Of a stretch of DNA of 64,000 nucleotides, positions 46,151-58,307 are shown piece after piece (position 1 is the first letter of the stretch; every line of letters begins with the position of its first letter). Location: NCBI GenBank assembly GCA_029204225.1, contig CM055093.1, forward strand, positions 31,693,777 through 31,757,776, read 5' to 3'. The notes below the pieces were generated by a model. It saw nothing but the letters and a program-made list of their open reading frames with translations. It was not told where the DNA came from and did no database searches. Source of the DNA: Diphasiastrum complanatum (lineage: Eukaryota; Streptophyta; Lycopodiopsida; Lycopodiales; Lycopodiaceae). The translations under genes were made by a program, and so were the position numbers.

Positions 46151-46214
<64 letters not shown>
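46151..46214. repeat. (GA)n microsatellite
   Basis: About 32 GA units, about 230 bases before a CT tract, so the two could pair as long inverted arms in single strands. Confidence 0.97.
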
Positions 46215-46217
<3 letters not shown>

Positions 46218-46439
46218 GCAAGAATATTCTAAGATCAATCCAGCATAATCTCCTCCTCCTATATGAACATGGCAAATGAGTACAATGGGTGCATTTTTAT
46301 TCTTGGGAAAGGCCCTATCCCTAATCCCTAATTGGCTAAGAGAGGGTCCTCACATGAATCATGTGAGTGACTCCAAAAATCAGAACCATGTTAACTTGAC
46401 TTAGGGATTTTTTATTATTTTGTGCCCCTAAGCCGTTTA

Positions 46440-46442
<3 letters not shown>

Positions 46443-46526
<84 letters not shown>
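46443..46526. repeat. (CT)n microsatellite
   Basis: About 42 CT units; complementary to the GA tract at 46151-46214. Confidence 0.97.
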
Positions 46527-46528
<2 letters not shown>

Positions 46529-49394
46529 AAAGTAGAAATGAAGAATATTTGATAATAAGTCATATTGTTCATGACTCTTTTGACAATTGTGAACATCCAT
46601 GTAATTGGTCTATGATGACATGGTGGATAAACACCTAAGTAAATGTACACATCTCATCATTATATTAGTTTAGGATGTATAGATTTCCAATAAATAGAAT
46701 GACACACCTCATTCTCTAAGGGATGTGTCTGGTTATGTAATTTCTCTACATGTATCTTATTCACATTCTAATGCATGTATCGAGAGTTTTCCATCTTTGT
46801 CTCTAGTCTACCGTTGAGAGTAAATGTAGTTCTGAGTCTATTAGTTTTTTGTCGTGCATAGTAGAAGACTAGATCTATTTGTGTGCTCTGATCATTTGTT
46901 CAGTTCTTGTTGTTGTATAAGAATCGAATGCTAAAGAACTAAACAATGCTCATTGCTTGTTAGCGCACATATTTGAGGTGTCGAATGTGTCTTAGCATAC
47001 AATTAAATATCATTTTGAAATGAAATATTGAATGGATCAACCTAGGATAATAAAAGCCTAAAGTCGATTCATCACTAGCATTGATTCTTATTTAGTTTCG
47101 AGTCTTTAACTTGAAGATAAGTTTTAGTACCTATTCAAAAGTGAGATCCACTTTGTCGTTGAACTCCATCTTAGAGATGTCAACGGTTATTCAACATGGG
47201 TGCTTGCTTGACTAGATTCTATGCGGAAGAAAGACAAAGAATCCCTTTGGAAATATACTCGAAAAGTTTGAAATTTAATTGGCAAGATAGTGGGAGAATA
47301 TCCAGTGGCAATGCCGATCGAGTGCTATATGACGGGTCTACTTTTGAAGATGGATTGATATTGTTGACAAGGTTGAATGAAATCACTATCATATGTTATT
47401 GAATCAGTTGAAAATTTTGAAACATCCACTATAGCAAGTGGGCCTTGTTGGATGGCTTCAATCTGATGAAGATTTTTTTATGCCTGTCATAAAAACCACA
47501 CAAGGTACCTTGTATCACTCGCATGAATTTGTTTTTTTTAAATTTGTATATGTCAATTGCAAAAACTTGCAACACACCTTGCCCTAAACCACTTTTTAGA
47601 GTTTTGAATTTCAATCTTTAGACATCTACTTTAGAATGATGAATTATCTTCATGGACAAGCAAGGGAAATATAAATTCTTGGATGGAATTCGAGTATTGT
47701 GTACAAATGAATTTCTCACAAGTTGTGAAGTTGATGTTTTCTTATTAATTGCATTAGTGTTTGTTGATGAATTTTTGTTTGGAATACGGTTTGATGTTAG
47801 AACCCTCCATTGCGTGTGGTGAAATTCACAAGTGCAATTTTTTGCTCATTCTTATATCTTTTGATTGAGATTCTTGTATACTAGGCATGTTTTCTAAAAA
47901 TGTTGGTCCTAAAATTTTTGAATTTAAAAGATTCATTCACATTGGAGCATTTTGAAAACCTAGTTGGGACCTCAAGAAAAGTGACTTAATTTTTTACTAT
48001 ATATAGTATACACTAGTTCCAAGTTTATGAAATATGCGGGCAATTCAATTAAATCGTTGAAAATTTGTGCTCTCTTATTTATTAGAAAGAGGCACCTCAA
48101 ACTCCAAAGAGCATTAAAAAAATAGTAGATCAAGCGTAGCTTTGTGGTAAAATAGTAGGAAAAGCTAATGTAGCTTTGTGGTCAAATCTAGCTTCAATGA
48201 TAATTGTGCATTGTATTGAATCATAGATCCAATTTCGTAAGCTTGTGAAAAATCTTGTTGATTTTTGTTTCGGTTCAAAATACATCATATTGGATACTTA
48301 TGGAGTGCTTTTGTAGCATTAGATGAAACTATAATTGGTTTCATTTTGTATATGATCGCATTTGGTCGATACAAGTCTAGTTTTGAAAATTCATGATAGG
48401 TTATCAACTTCCAATATCCCAATTTCAAAATAAGGATGTAATTGCTCATTATTTGTCATGGTCTAATGGATATTGCGATAGGGGTAGAGGTAAGGCCTCT
48501 TTAAGCACAACAATCTAAATAGTTGGATAGAAGATATAGACTAGCTCAATGTGAAGATGAATAATGCCCTCAAGGATATTAGCGTGGCTACTTTAGCAAA
48601 AGAGGCATGGGATAACACTTTAAAGGGCTTGTGATTCCAAGAATACTTCAAGGATGTTGACCTATAAGACCCATATAAATCAAAGTTATATGTTCAATGA
48701 TAAATTTACTACAATAAATTAGATTGTATTGGTGATGCTATCAAAGAAAAAACTTTGGACATGAATATGAAAAAGAGCCAACCACTTTGATAAATTTACA
48801 AAGTGTCTTGGTAGCCAAGAAGCGAACCAGAATTTCATGGCATTGAATAACAATTTCTTTCAAGGTTTGACTACACTATCAATGATCTATGATGATCATT
48901 GTAATAACTATAATTGTAGTAAGCTTGAGATAAATGATTGCACAAGAATCATCATGATGATCATATTATGACAATTATAACAAAAAAATATCCATATTTT
49001 TGTATATGTTTCACTTTGGCTTGACTACTAAAGGATTTAGTAATAGTTAAATGTGAGAGTAATTGTAAGGGTTGAAAAATTCAGCCTCAATCGTCAACAT
49101 CAACTAGAAATTTGTCACCTATTTTTGACAAGTATTCCTTGATGTGTGATGGAGAGAGAACTTTGGATGGATATTGATTTCTCCATGATGTGGTTGCATT
49201 TCTTTGTTGACTTTTTCACCTTTGATTTCCATTACGAAGTAACGATGTCAATGTTCACATCTTGCAATTAGCCATTGTCCGGAATGTACTCTTTTAACAA
49301 GCTATTCTCACAGAGATTTTTATTGTTGTATTTGTAATTATTGTTCAAGAGTCAAAGATGCATAAAAGCTAAAAACATAATTCACACTTCCTAG
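46527..49394. other. AT-rich stretch without clear genes
   Basis: A weak gag-like word string (NNALKDISVATLAKEAWDN, near 48550-48610) suggests very decayed copia gag, but support is thin. Nothing else recognised. Confidence 0.35.
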
Positions 49395-49497
49395 GTTGGG
49401 TGTGAATAGCTTTGGGAAGGTGCTCGGGCATCCAAAGCCTCTCTCAACCTAGACTTTTTCTCTCTTTCTCCCTCTCTATGCTCTCTCTTCGTGCTTT
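49395..49497 (+). repeat. Direct repeat, copy A (partner at 51295-51398)
   Basis: About 103 bases beginning gggtgtgaatagctttggg are nearly identical to 51295-51398, differing at a handful of positions. They are probably ends of LTRs or leader sequence of one retroelement family. Confidence 0.85.
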
Positions 49498-50545
49498 GTG
49501 AGAAATCCTAAGGGGCATCTGTTACTGGTGTATGCCTATCAACTTCGAGGTGATGGCATACTGCACTCAATAAGGTGCCATGGATGTGGAGGAAAACATC
49601 GTCACACTGAATGTCCACATCAAAGGGATCCATCAACATTCGATCTCTCGTGTCACAATGTGGGGTTAACCATCCATGCTGAGATTGTCCGATGCGCAAT
49701 TCACAATTAGCCAGGAGGCATTTGGCTTATGTAAACCGACATGCACTTGTGGTGACCATTCCACCTACCATGCACTATAAAAGAAAAATCCTAGTGCCAC
49801 CCAGTTATGAAACAAAAATTACAAGGTTCACAGACACACCCACATGAAAAAGGACAATGACATCACAAAAAACAGAGCTGGTAGAATTTATCAAGCCAAT
49901 GATAGCTGAGGAAGTCAAGAAATTGGCAATCAAGGAAGTCCGACAGGTTCTATCAAGGCTCTTGGCCCAATCAATGCACAAATTTCTTAATGATGAATTG
50001 CAAGGGGAACCAGTGTCAAACGAGAAAATTGAAGGCAATTCAGCACAAGGTCCACAGACAAGCGCAATCATGTAGCCTTCAATTGGGAAGTGCAATGACA
50101 AGGGGAAGACTAAGGTTGATGACAGCCCTTCAGTGAGCAAGATTCAGCCAAAGTCTGCTTGTTCCACCATGCAACAGACCCCCAAACCAATGCCAAATCT
50201 GGGTATAACGGTATTTAAAAGGCCAAATCCAGGGAATGCAAGCCCAAATAGGCCTTTAGTCGGACAAGAGCCAACGCTTCAAGTATCAAGACCTCGTTCT
50301 CAAGCGATACTATTGACTACTAAAGAAAGTCTTCAAGTGTAGGCTTATCATGAGCATTTGGACAGACTAAGCAGTCAACGATCATATCCACAATACCAAT
50401 TGAGTGAACGCATGACAATGCCACTGGGAGAAGTAGCGCCGATCTATCAGGATCAATATCAACCGGCCTTACCATGGGATCCTCTGATGGATGGCGACTA
50501 CCCATTTGTCGATGAACAAGGTTACCAGGCATGACCACCAAACCC
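49498..50545 (+). pseudogene. Degenerate gag-like sequence with a zinc-knuckle-like motif
   Basis: Between the two direct repeats, the + strand has RCHGCGGKHRHTECPHQRD at about 49579-49635, a C-x2-C-x3-H-x4-C motif close to a retroviral-type knuckle. It then has a lysine-rich helix (IKPMIAEEVKKLAIKEVRQV, 49857-50075) and further Gln/Pro-rich open frames to 50545. No pol. It looks like the internal part of a non-autonomous LTR element. Confidence 0.4.
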
Positions 50546-51206
50546 TTATGGGTATTATTGAAAATCTGGCAAGTCCAAGTTCTTGCTAGTCACCATCACC
50601 TAATAAAGCCTCAGGTTTTACGTAAGCGATTTCTATCCACACTTTCTCCTAAAGCATCCATGTCCCACCAATAAACAAGCCAACAATAGTTGTCTTCCAC
50701 GACAATTGCCGGCAAGTGTCGAGGGACCGACACCACTTTGGGCCAAGGACCCTGTTGTGGGTATTTCCTATACATAAATAAATAAGTGGGCCCCGCCACT
50801 CAAGATACTGTTGGCCAAGCCTTACTTAGTGGGCCCCGCCATAGTACACTATATAGGTAGAGTAATAAGTGCGAGGCACTAGCTTCATGCGTATATAAGC
50901 CCAGTCCAATGAGCACATTAATTATATAATGTAAATTGTTTCCTAGTGACTTGGGCCCTAGGTGCAAATAATTAAGTTAAAGACCCAAAGTCTAAGTTAC
51001 AAGGTTGAGTTAACGTCAAATGGTGGTAGGTGGGGTGTGCTTATTTGTGCACCACTAGATCTTTTGTGTTTCTTTGAAGGGTTAGGATCTCAATCTTTGC
51101 CACTTCAAATAGCCAATAGGATGAATGGGGCAGGGCCTCCCCAAGAATAAAAGGACACCATTTGTACTCATTTGACATTCTCAATTATAGGAAAAAACTT
51201 TGTTGG

Positions 51207-51208
<2 letters not shown>

Positions 51209-51294
<86 letters not shown>
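51209..51294. repeat. (CT)n microsatellite
   Basis: About 43 CT units immediately preceding direct repeat copy B. Confidence 0.97.
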
Positions 51295-51296
<2 letters not shown>

Positions 51297-51398
51297 GTGT
51301 GAATAGCTTTGGGAAGGTGCTCGGGCCTCCAAAGCCTCTCTCAACCTAGGCATTTTCTCTCTTTCTCCCTCTCTACACTCTCTCTTCGTGCTATGCAG
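51295..51398 (+). repeat. Direct repeat, copy B
   Basis: See copy A at 49395-49497. Directly downstream lies a 35-base tandem duplication (gatgaacctctatgctacaa... at about 51426 and 51460) and then gag-like sequence. Confidence 0.85.
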
Positions 51399-51489
51399 GT
51401 GAAGACAAGGTTGTCGCTCCCAACGATGAACCTCTATGCTACAAAGACGACACAATAATGATGAACTTCTATGCTACAAAGATGACACA

Positions 51490-51990
51490 ACAATGATGTG
51501 AGGGACGTGACTTTCAAGTTACATCTAAGAAAAAATTCTTCACTCTCAAGATGTCGAATGGTGATTCACTTCATAATGACGTGAACCAGTTTAAGAATCT
51601 CTTGCAACAGACGGTCATTGTCGGATCAAGATGCAATTATGACATTACTTTCAAGCTTGCCCTCTACATACAAGAACTAGGTGATGATCATATCAACACA
51701 CTCAGATTTAACTTGTACTAGAGTTATCACTATGTTGTTGCAAGAAGACAATCGAAGAAGTCAAGACATCTTGTCGACTTTATCATCTCATGCTCTATAT
51801 GTCAACCAAGGCTCAAAACGATAGAAGCAAAAAAGCTCTAAGCAATCTGCATCAAATCAAAAACCGACGCAAAGTCAAGAGCAATTATCAAATTCACAAG
51901 CGAAGAAACTATTCTGTAAGTATTGTAAACACACTAATTTGCTGAGAGTATGCCAGTTACTGGTGAAAAATTCTTGTGATCAGGTTCAAC
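51490..51990 (+). pseudogene. Copia gag fragment with damaged zinc knuckle
   Basis: The + strand reads FTLKMSNGDSLHNDVNQFKN, then FKLALYIQELGDDHI, and near 51910 a KKLFCKYCKHTNLLRVCQLL piece. The latter is a zinc knuckle (C-x2-C-x4-H-x4-C) in which the histidine position reads leucine. Stops interrupt the frame. The preceding repeat (51295-51398) may be its LTR end or leader. Confidence 0.6.
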
Positions 51991-51999
51991 TTTTGGAGT

Positions 52000-54290
52000 T
52001 AGAGCCCACCAATGTCAAGTGGCATGTGCATTGACACATGCATCTGCAACTTGAAAATTTCTCGTTTGAGGAAGAGATTGGAGCTGGCTTTGAGGTACAC
52101 ACATTTTGGCGGTCGCAAGTGATAGAAGTGCATGGTAGTGCCAATTGGAAGCCATTGGGCAAGATAGTGGACTTGCATTGGACGGAACTATGTGTGGGAC
52201 ACGCAGAAGATGAAGAATAGGTCAATGATCACACTTTGGAGACTCTTGGTGAGTGATAAGTGTGGGTAGATGCTCAGATCTTTGTAATTAGGGATGGCAT
52301 TAAGATCTCCGATAGGGTTTGGACCGTAGGATGGCAGGGTGATCATCAAGGAGCAACTGTGCATGGATTGCATCATGGGAGAGGTGGTACATATCTTGAG
52401 TGTATTATGGGGTGATGTGGATCTAGCATGCCTATGGTTGTGAGCCGACGGATTGGAGATGGTTACTCAGGGAGTGACAACTGATCAGGTGATCTGCATG
52501 GTTATATGCACTAATGGTGATCTCCAGGTTGGCGTCACATGTTGTTAATTTTATTTTTTATTATTTCGTAAACAAGATGTAGCTTGTTTGGTTAGATCCA
52601 GTTAAAGTCTAGTTTCACTACAGGTGAACAGATTCTTGGGGAGCTATCAGCAGGTATTGGACACTTGGTGATAAGCCTAGTACAAAGTATTTTTTTGATG
52701 GAGCTATTCTACTTGATATGTTATGGATCGTGGATGAGTTGATCATCACGACAGTGGATCTAGTATGCATTTGCTTTGCTTTGGATGCCATGATGGATGT
52801 ATTAATGAGATAGGTTTCTTGGGGAGAAGCCTATGTGCTGGTCAAATCAAACTTGGCAACATCAAGCATGGGAAGTTGAGGCTGCATGGGATTTAGGAGA
52901 GGCAAACCAACTTCATTATCTTAGGGAGATGACCGAGCTATCTAGGTATAGCTTATGGTGAGGTTTGTGTACATGGATTCATTGAGTCCTTGGTAGACTC
53001 TTGTGCTTGGAGCATGGGGATCAACTTTCAAGATTTACTAGATAGGATGTCAGGGCAAAGCAGCTTGGTATAGTGCCTTGTTTGGGAGATACATCAGGGA
53101 TGAGGCTTGGAGCGCTCATTGGATCATGAGAGATCTTTGGATGATGTATGATGACATCTGATGGATATGCTTGGATGTGAGGCCATCTTATTGATAGGTG
53201 CGGGCCATCATCGAGGAGCTGATTTGGAGACCAGTGGTGTAGTAGCGGATCTACAGGTGACAGGTGCTGGTACAACAAGATACTACGTTTGGACAGGTCG
53301 TGGTCATGTATTTGATGCTTTATCATTCGTGTTGGTTTGCATGACTGTGTGTGGGCTTGCATGTTACCTTGTCACAAGAGTCTAGATTTGAGTCGGAGTT
53401 GTATGTGTTGATGCATTTGCTACGTTCGAAAAAAAGTAATAATTTGATATGCTCAGTGACTTGTTGTTATGTCTAGTAGTTGTCTATCTGGTGAGGGTAT
53501 ATTCCTATGGTGGCAGTAAGATTTCGTCAGGTTGACATTTATGTCAACTTTACAGGTATGTGCTTGTAAGTGTCTGATAGGATGTCAGCCTAGTTAGATG
53601 GAGGATGTAAGTCTCATGGTGACAGTGGGATTTTTCAATTTAAGCCATGTCGTTCATGTGGTCAAGTTGGACGGAGATAAGTCAGTTGGTCAAGAGTGTG
53701 GTATACTCTCTATGCGAGCATTGTGTGTGCATGATACTTTGTGGGTCAAACTTGGTGGTTTGTTGGTGGGCTTGAGTGTGAGTCAAGTACAATGTAGCTA
53801 GACATGCATACCATCTTTTGGATACTCTAGACATTGTTATAGATTATTATGTTTTAACTCTTATCACATCTGAGAGAAAGTTAAAAATCAGAGTCGACCT
53901 GATTTTTATCTTATGTAAGCTTCAAATGTGATACCGTAATTATTGTATAGTTAAATAGTTTACTACTTCTAGTAGCGATCAGGACATGACCCACTATTGA
54001 CATATCAATCAGGCAGTTGTCCCGTAGACGGCTACTTGGGTTAGCCAAGTAGCCACACATAGGTAGGAAACTATATTACAAGATTATTCATGGTACTTGC
54101 TATACTTGGGGGCATGTCTTGAGTTTGTCGGTCAAATCTGGCCATATTGGGCCCAACCTTAGTTTGCAAGTGGTAGGCCAGTTTTAGGACACACTTGTCT
54201 TGTCATGGAATACATTATATATACAGTTTTCTTTGTAATGCAATTAACTTTTGTTGTGCCATCTATGAGAGTTTGAGTGGTGTGTAGCTA
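52000..54290. other. Unassigned stretch
   Basis: Short open frames only; no recognised domain. Confidence 0.35.
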
Positions 54291-54292
54291 TG

Positions 54293-54429
54293 GTGATGTT
54301 GTGGTGATCTGCATACTGCACTAGATTCTATCATAAAGTTAATTGAGTAATCATAGGTTGGTGATTGTTGTGGTGATCTGCATATTGCACTAGATTCTAT
54401 CATAAAGCTAACTGAGTGATCAGAGGTTA
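54293..54429 (+). repeat. Two tandem copies of a 68-base unit
   Basis: 54293-54360 and 54361-54429 share the phrase ttgtggtgatctgcata and the following 45 bases with few differences. Confidence 0.85.
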
Positions 54430-55214
54430 GCATACTTTCATATATTTTTCATGTGATTGTGTAAACTCTAAGGTGGTGACCAAAAGGTCGCAAAATTCAG
54501 CTTTTGTTATACCACTTAAAATGTGACATTTGAACTGATCTTTTTGATATAACCTGTTGTGGAACTACACCATTGCATTCATTTTAGAACTACGCTCATG
54601 TTCATGATAAAAAATTGGTTATATTTTAAGCAATGATTTCAAAATGTACTCAATTTGCTTAGTAGATTAAACTACTAGCACTCTGTAGTTTGACCTTATA
54701 TATATAGATGTAGATAGAAGTGCCTGAATAATTGGAGAAAAGCACAATTGATTGCTCTTTTATAATTGAGTGAAGGCATACTTTATTCTTTGTTTGACTA
54801 TAACGAGTTCATGTTGGTTGTATATGTGTTGCTCACTTCCTAATCACCACTTCGTGATGCAAACCTCCAATTGTGGAAAAACAAGTTCCAAATTAAATCT
54901 CAAAAAATCAAACCTTCAATGCTCCCTCCTATCAGTCCTGTGCACATGTATCCTCCTAGTTAAAACCTCCAAAAAGGGGTGCTAGAAGAAATAGAGAAAA
55001 TAATTCTCATTTCTTATAAAAAAACAAGTCAAGATGGTATAAAAGATACATGGTTGCAATACACAACATTACCAAAATTACCTCGGTGTGGAAGTTATAT
55101 AATCTACTAGGACAAGCTTTGAGAAAACTCCAAAAGAATTGGCAAAATGGCTTTACTCTCTTGTACTTTATTTATCGCTCAACTTTCCATTAGGCCTATC
55201 ATGCTTTAAGACGA

Positions 55215-55261
<47 letters not shown>

Positions 55262-56398
55262 GTTTGTCATAACGTATATGCACTTGAGCTAGTTTGCCTC
55301 GTGGGGCAAAAGGTTGTTGTTAGGTTCATAGGTTTCTTTGTTTAGTGTAGTTTTTGTTTTGGAAAACTTCTTACTAGAAGTTCCAACAATAAGAAGAGCC
55401 TTCTATTAAAAGGCATGTTAAAAAAATTAGCCATGTTGTGACCTATAATAAAACTTGTGTTTTTTTGGATTATTATTATTTCACAAGCACTTTGCCCTAG
55501 TAGAAAGTATTTTATTTTGATTTTTCCAAAGAAAGGAGAATTGATTTCTAAATACTTTTTATGGAAAGTTAAAAATCAATTTATTCCCTTCATGAAGAAG
55601 AATCTTAATCCATGTTTTGTGTTGCACCGAAAGCTTAAATTCTAAGATATTGTGCACTTACTCCTGTGAATAAACAAAATGCACTAGGAGTAATTTGAGA
55701 TTAAGGAGATGCTTTGCAAGATAGTACAAGTCATGCCACCTCTCTTGTAGATATAGGCTCGAACCACCCGTGTTGTGAAATTGACATATTTTGGAGCTTA
55801 GGTTTGGTCTACTTTAAAGGATGAAAAAGGATTAATCACATGAGGTGCCCGGCCCCGTGAATGACGTATCTCAAAGGCTGGGACCTGTGGAGAGCTAAAA
55901 CCCGATCTTCAGAATTCTCTGGCCTTGGCCGACCCGACCACATATCACATGGAGAGAACGGGCTGCGGAAACGATCATGTGAAGCACAACCCTAAAACCC
56001 GGAGCCCGTTCCTGACATCAAGAACATGTCGGGTGAACGTTCGATCATGTGAAGAGGCTCTTAGCCTTTGGACCCATACTCCGGTGCTCACTTGAATGCT
56101 CTCGACACATATGTTTTAGACTTTAGATGTGCTCACTCGAATGTTGGCCACCCGAAACTTGCCACTTACATTTTTCGGAAAGATTTGAATGCTGGAAAAA
56201 CATCCAATGGTCATGAAGCTTAAAATTCTTAGCATGCTTCTGAGATAGGGGTTGTATCATGGGAGGGGAGAAGGTCCTGCTCCGAGGCCCTTCCGCCCCG
56301 GAAGATTGTGCGCCCGAGGGCTCACATTCTTCCGCGGGTGGAATTGCCGAGGAGCCAGCCCTTCCCTTGCGTGAATTCTGTTTTTACATTTTTTTTTC
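54430..56398. other. Intergenic stretch upstream of COI1
   Basis: No gene recognised. A (GT)n tract of 21 units lies at 55217-55258. GC content rises at 55840-56060 and 56240-56360, with the phrase gatcatgtgaag repeated at about 55973 and 56043. Confidence 0.45.
55217..55258. repeat. (GT)n microsatellite
   Basis: About 21 GT units. Confidence 0.97.
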
Positions 56399-56531
56399 TT
56401 TTTTTTTGACGTAATTTTTTTTTACACGCACCTTTCAGGTGGAAGGTGCATGTAGAAAAATTAATTTTTTTTGCGTGCACCTTCCGGAGTCCGGAAGTTG
56501 CTTGTACAAAAAATCCGTCAAAAAAAAATTT
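56399..56531. repeat. Small foldback (MITE-like) element
   Basis: The left end (tttttttttgacgtaa...tacacgcacc, 56399-56432) and right end (ggaagttgcttgtacaaaaaatccgtcaaaa, 56492-56531) are imperfect inverted repeats of about 35 bases. Inside are further hairpins: ggaaggtgca (56441-56450) with tgcaccttcc (56476-56485), and cttccgg (56481-56487) with ccggaag (56491-56497). No coding content. It lies about 1.3 kb upstream of the COI1 start. Confidence 0.6.
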
Positions 56532-56853
56532 GCCCCACAGATTACGTTCTGTAAGCCACCACCATTTCCTTTGTAAAAATTTAAAAACTTATTTTACGTA
56601 TGTGCCTAGTGCCCATTAAGCACCATGGCCCTAGGGCCCATCTAAGGGCGGGCCTCCAATAAATAGAATCTGGGGATAAGCGGAATATTCTAGTGATATT
56701 CAGTCGTTACTGACGTATTCAATAATAGATTATGTTTTTTTTTATAAAGATTTTTTTATTTTGGATGGAGTCTCTGGAGTCTGACTGTTCTCTCCCGTTC
56801 TCAGGGGCCTAATGGCACGGTCTGTTCTCGCCCGCGGCCACTTGGATTCTCGC

Positions 56854-56859
56854 CACGTG
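56854..56859. promoter_or_regulatory. G-box (CACGTG) upstream of COI1
   Basis: Palindromic CACGTG within gccacgtgcc, about 960 bases before the COI1 ATG. G-boxes are bound by bHLH/bZIP factors, including MYC2-type jasmonate regulators. Its use here is inference; the transcription start is unknown. Confidence 0.35.
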
Positions 56860-57816
56860 CCACGATCTGGTCACAATGATTATCATGACATCGTGGCGCA
56901 ATCGGAACGTTTACGAGGCAAGATCCGACGGTGGCGGGCTTTCGGGAGCGACGTGGTGCCAAGATATCAGGCGCTCACGATCCTTCGTATTTTGATTTGT
57001 TGTGGTCCGAATGGATTGTTCTCGAGTCCTCGATACTCGCTCCTCCTATCGAGAAAGAGAGAGAGAGTCGAGATAGATAGATAGATATGGCTATGGCGTC
57101 ACGCAAGATTTCTCTTCTCAGATATTGTGAAAGCGCTTGGCCTTCTCCGCTCGCCTTCTCGGAACCTGGATCTGATTCATTTCTGCCTTCTACTTTGACT
57201 GCTCTTCTTAGAATACGGTTTAGAATCATATTCGCTTAGTACAGTAACAATGAGTGTACAGTAAGAACTATGTATGCCTTTTTTTTTTCTGGTTGAGAGT
57301 GAAAGAAGGTACAGTTAGATGTATAAAATCCCCGAATCTTTGCAAGAGATGGTAGTGAATCGAACCAGCATATGTAGATTTTCCCTGTTTTCTTTCGGTA
57401 TATTTGCTGATTTTGTCTTATCTAAAATTTCAAAGGTTTAATGACGTTTTATCCGTCAAATCAGAGCAGGAATCGTTGGTAGTGTCAATAGTTTAGGAGT
57501 TACTTTTGAATTCGTCTGAGCCAATGCTATACTTGCTCGGTTACATGCCCTTAAGCTCTGTAGGAATTGAAGGTGAAAGTTTGTGTCCGTACATACATGT
57601 TACGAAAATGTCAGAACCTGAGAAAAAGAGCTTATATCCGCGCTAAAGATTTTGTCCTTTAGGAGTGGAAAATATCGCAAGAGCCTTTATTTTGCGCAGA
57701 TAGCAGCATGAGCGTAAGGCTTCGATCTCACACGCATCACGTAGCGACAGTAGCGCGGGGGAAAGTTTTAGCTGAAGGGGGATTTGGTTTGGTTATGTAA
57801 TCAACCATTATTAGCC

Positions 57817-58307
57817 ATGGAGGTCTTGCCGAGTTGGAGACGAGAAGCAAGTACTAGCGCAATATTAGACGTTGCGCTAGAATGCGTATTCAAGCATCTG
57901 GAAGATCCAATGGACCGCAAGGCCGTTTCCCAAGTGTGCCATCAATGGCATCGGATTGATGGTATAACTCGCAAGCACGTGGAGATTCCTTTTTGCTATT
58001 CAGTGTTGCCATCAGCTCTCTCTCGGCGCTTCACGTATTTGGATTCCGTGAAGCTCAAGGGAAAGCCTCGAGCTCACGAGTTTGATTTTCTTCCCGAAAA
58101 TTGGGGTGGTTATGCAAAACCTTGGGTGAACGAGATCGTACAGGCTTACCCCGCCATGTCAAAGCTTCACTTCAAACGCATGGAGGTCACAGATGAGGAC
58201 CTTAAGAACTTGGCTCATAGACTTGGAAATTCCCTTGAAGTACTTAAGCTAGACAAGTGCAGCGGTTTTTCAACCCTCGGAATCCTTGAAATAACTCATT
58301 ATTGCAG
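57817..58307 (+). CDS. COI1: COI1-type F-box/LRR jasmonate receptor, exon 1
   Basis: The frame codes for the first 163 residues plus two bases of codon 164, ending at a GT donor after CAG (58308). ATG 57817 has a strong context (gccATGg). Residues about 17-48 form the F-box (VALECVFKHLEDPMDRKAVS, then VCHQWHRID), which binds the SKP1/ASK adaptor of an SCF E3 ubiquitin ligase. From about residue 70 the LRR solenoid begins: SRRFTYLDSVKLKGKPRAHE, FLPENWGGYAKPWV, SLEVLKLDKCSGFSTLGI. These match COI1, rather than TIR1/AFB auxin receptors, by the KGKPRA...F.LIPENWGGY signature. The numbering coincides with Arabidopsis COI1: Lys81, Arg85 and Phe89, known ligand or cofactor contacts, are kept. Exon 1 ends at the expected place (HYCR; HCRK in Arabidopsis). 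Later exons are not in the window. The nuclear receptor for jasmonate/dinor-OPDA and JAZ is the expected role. Confidence 0.88.
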
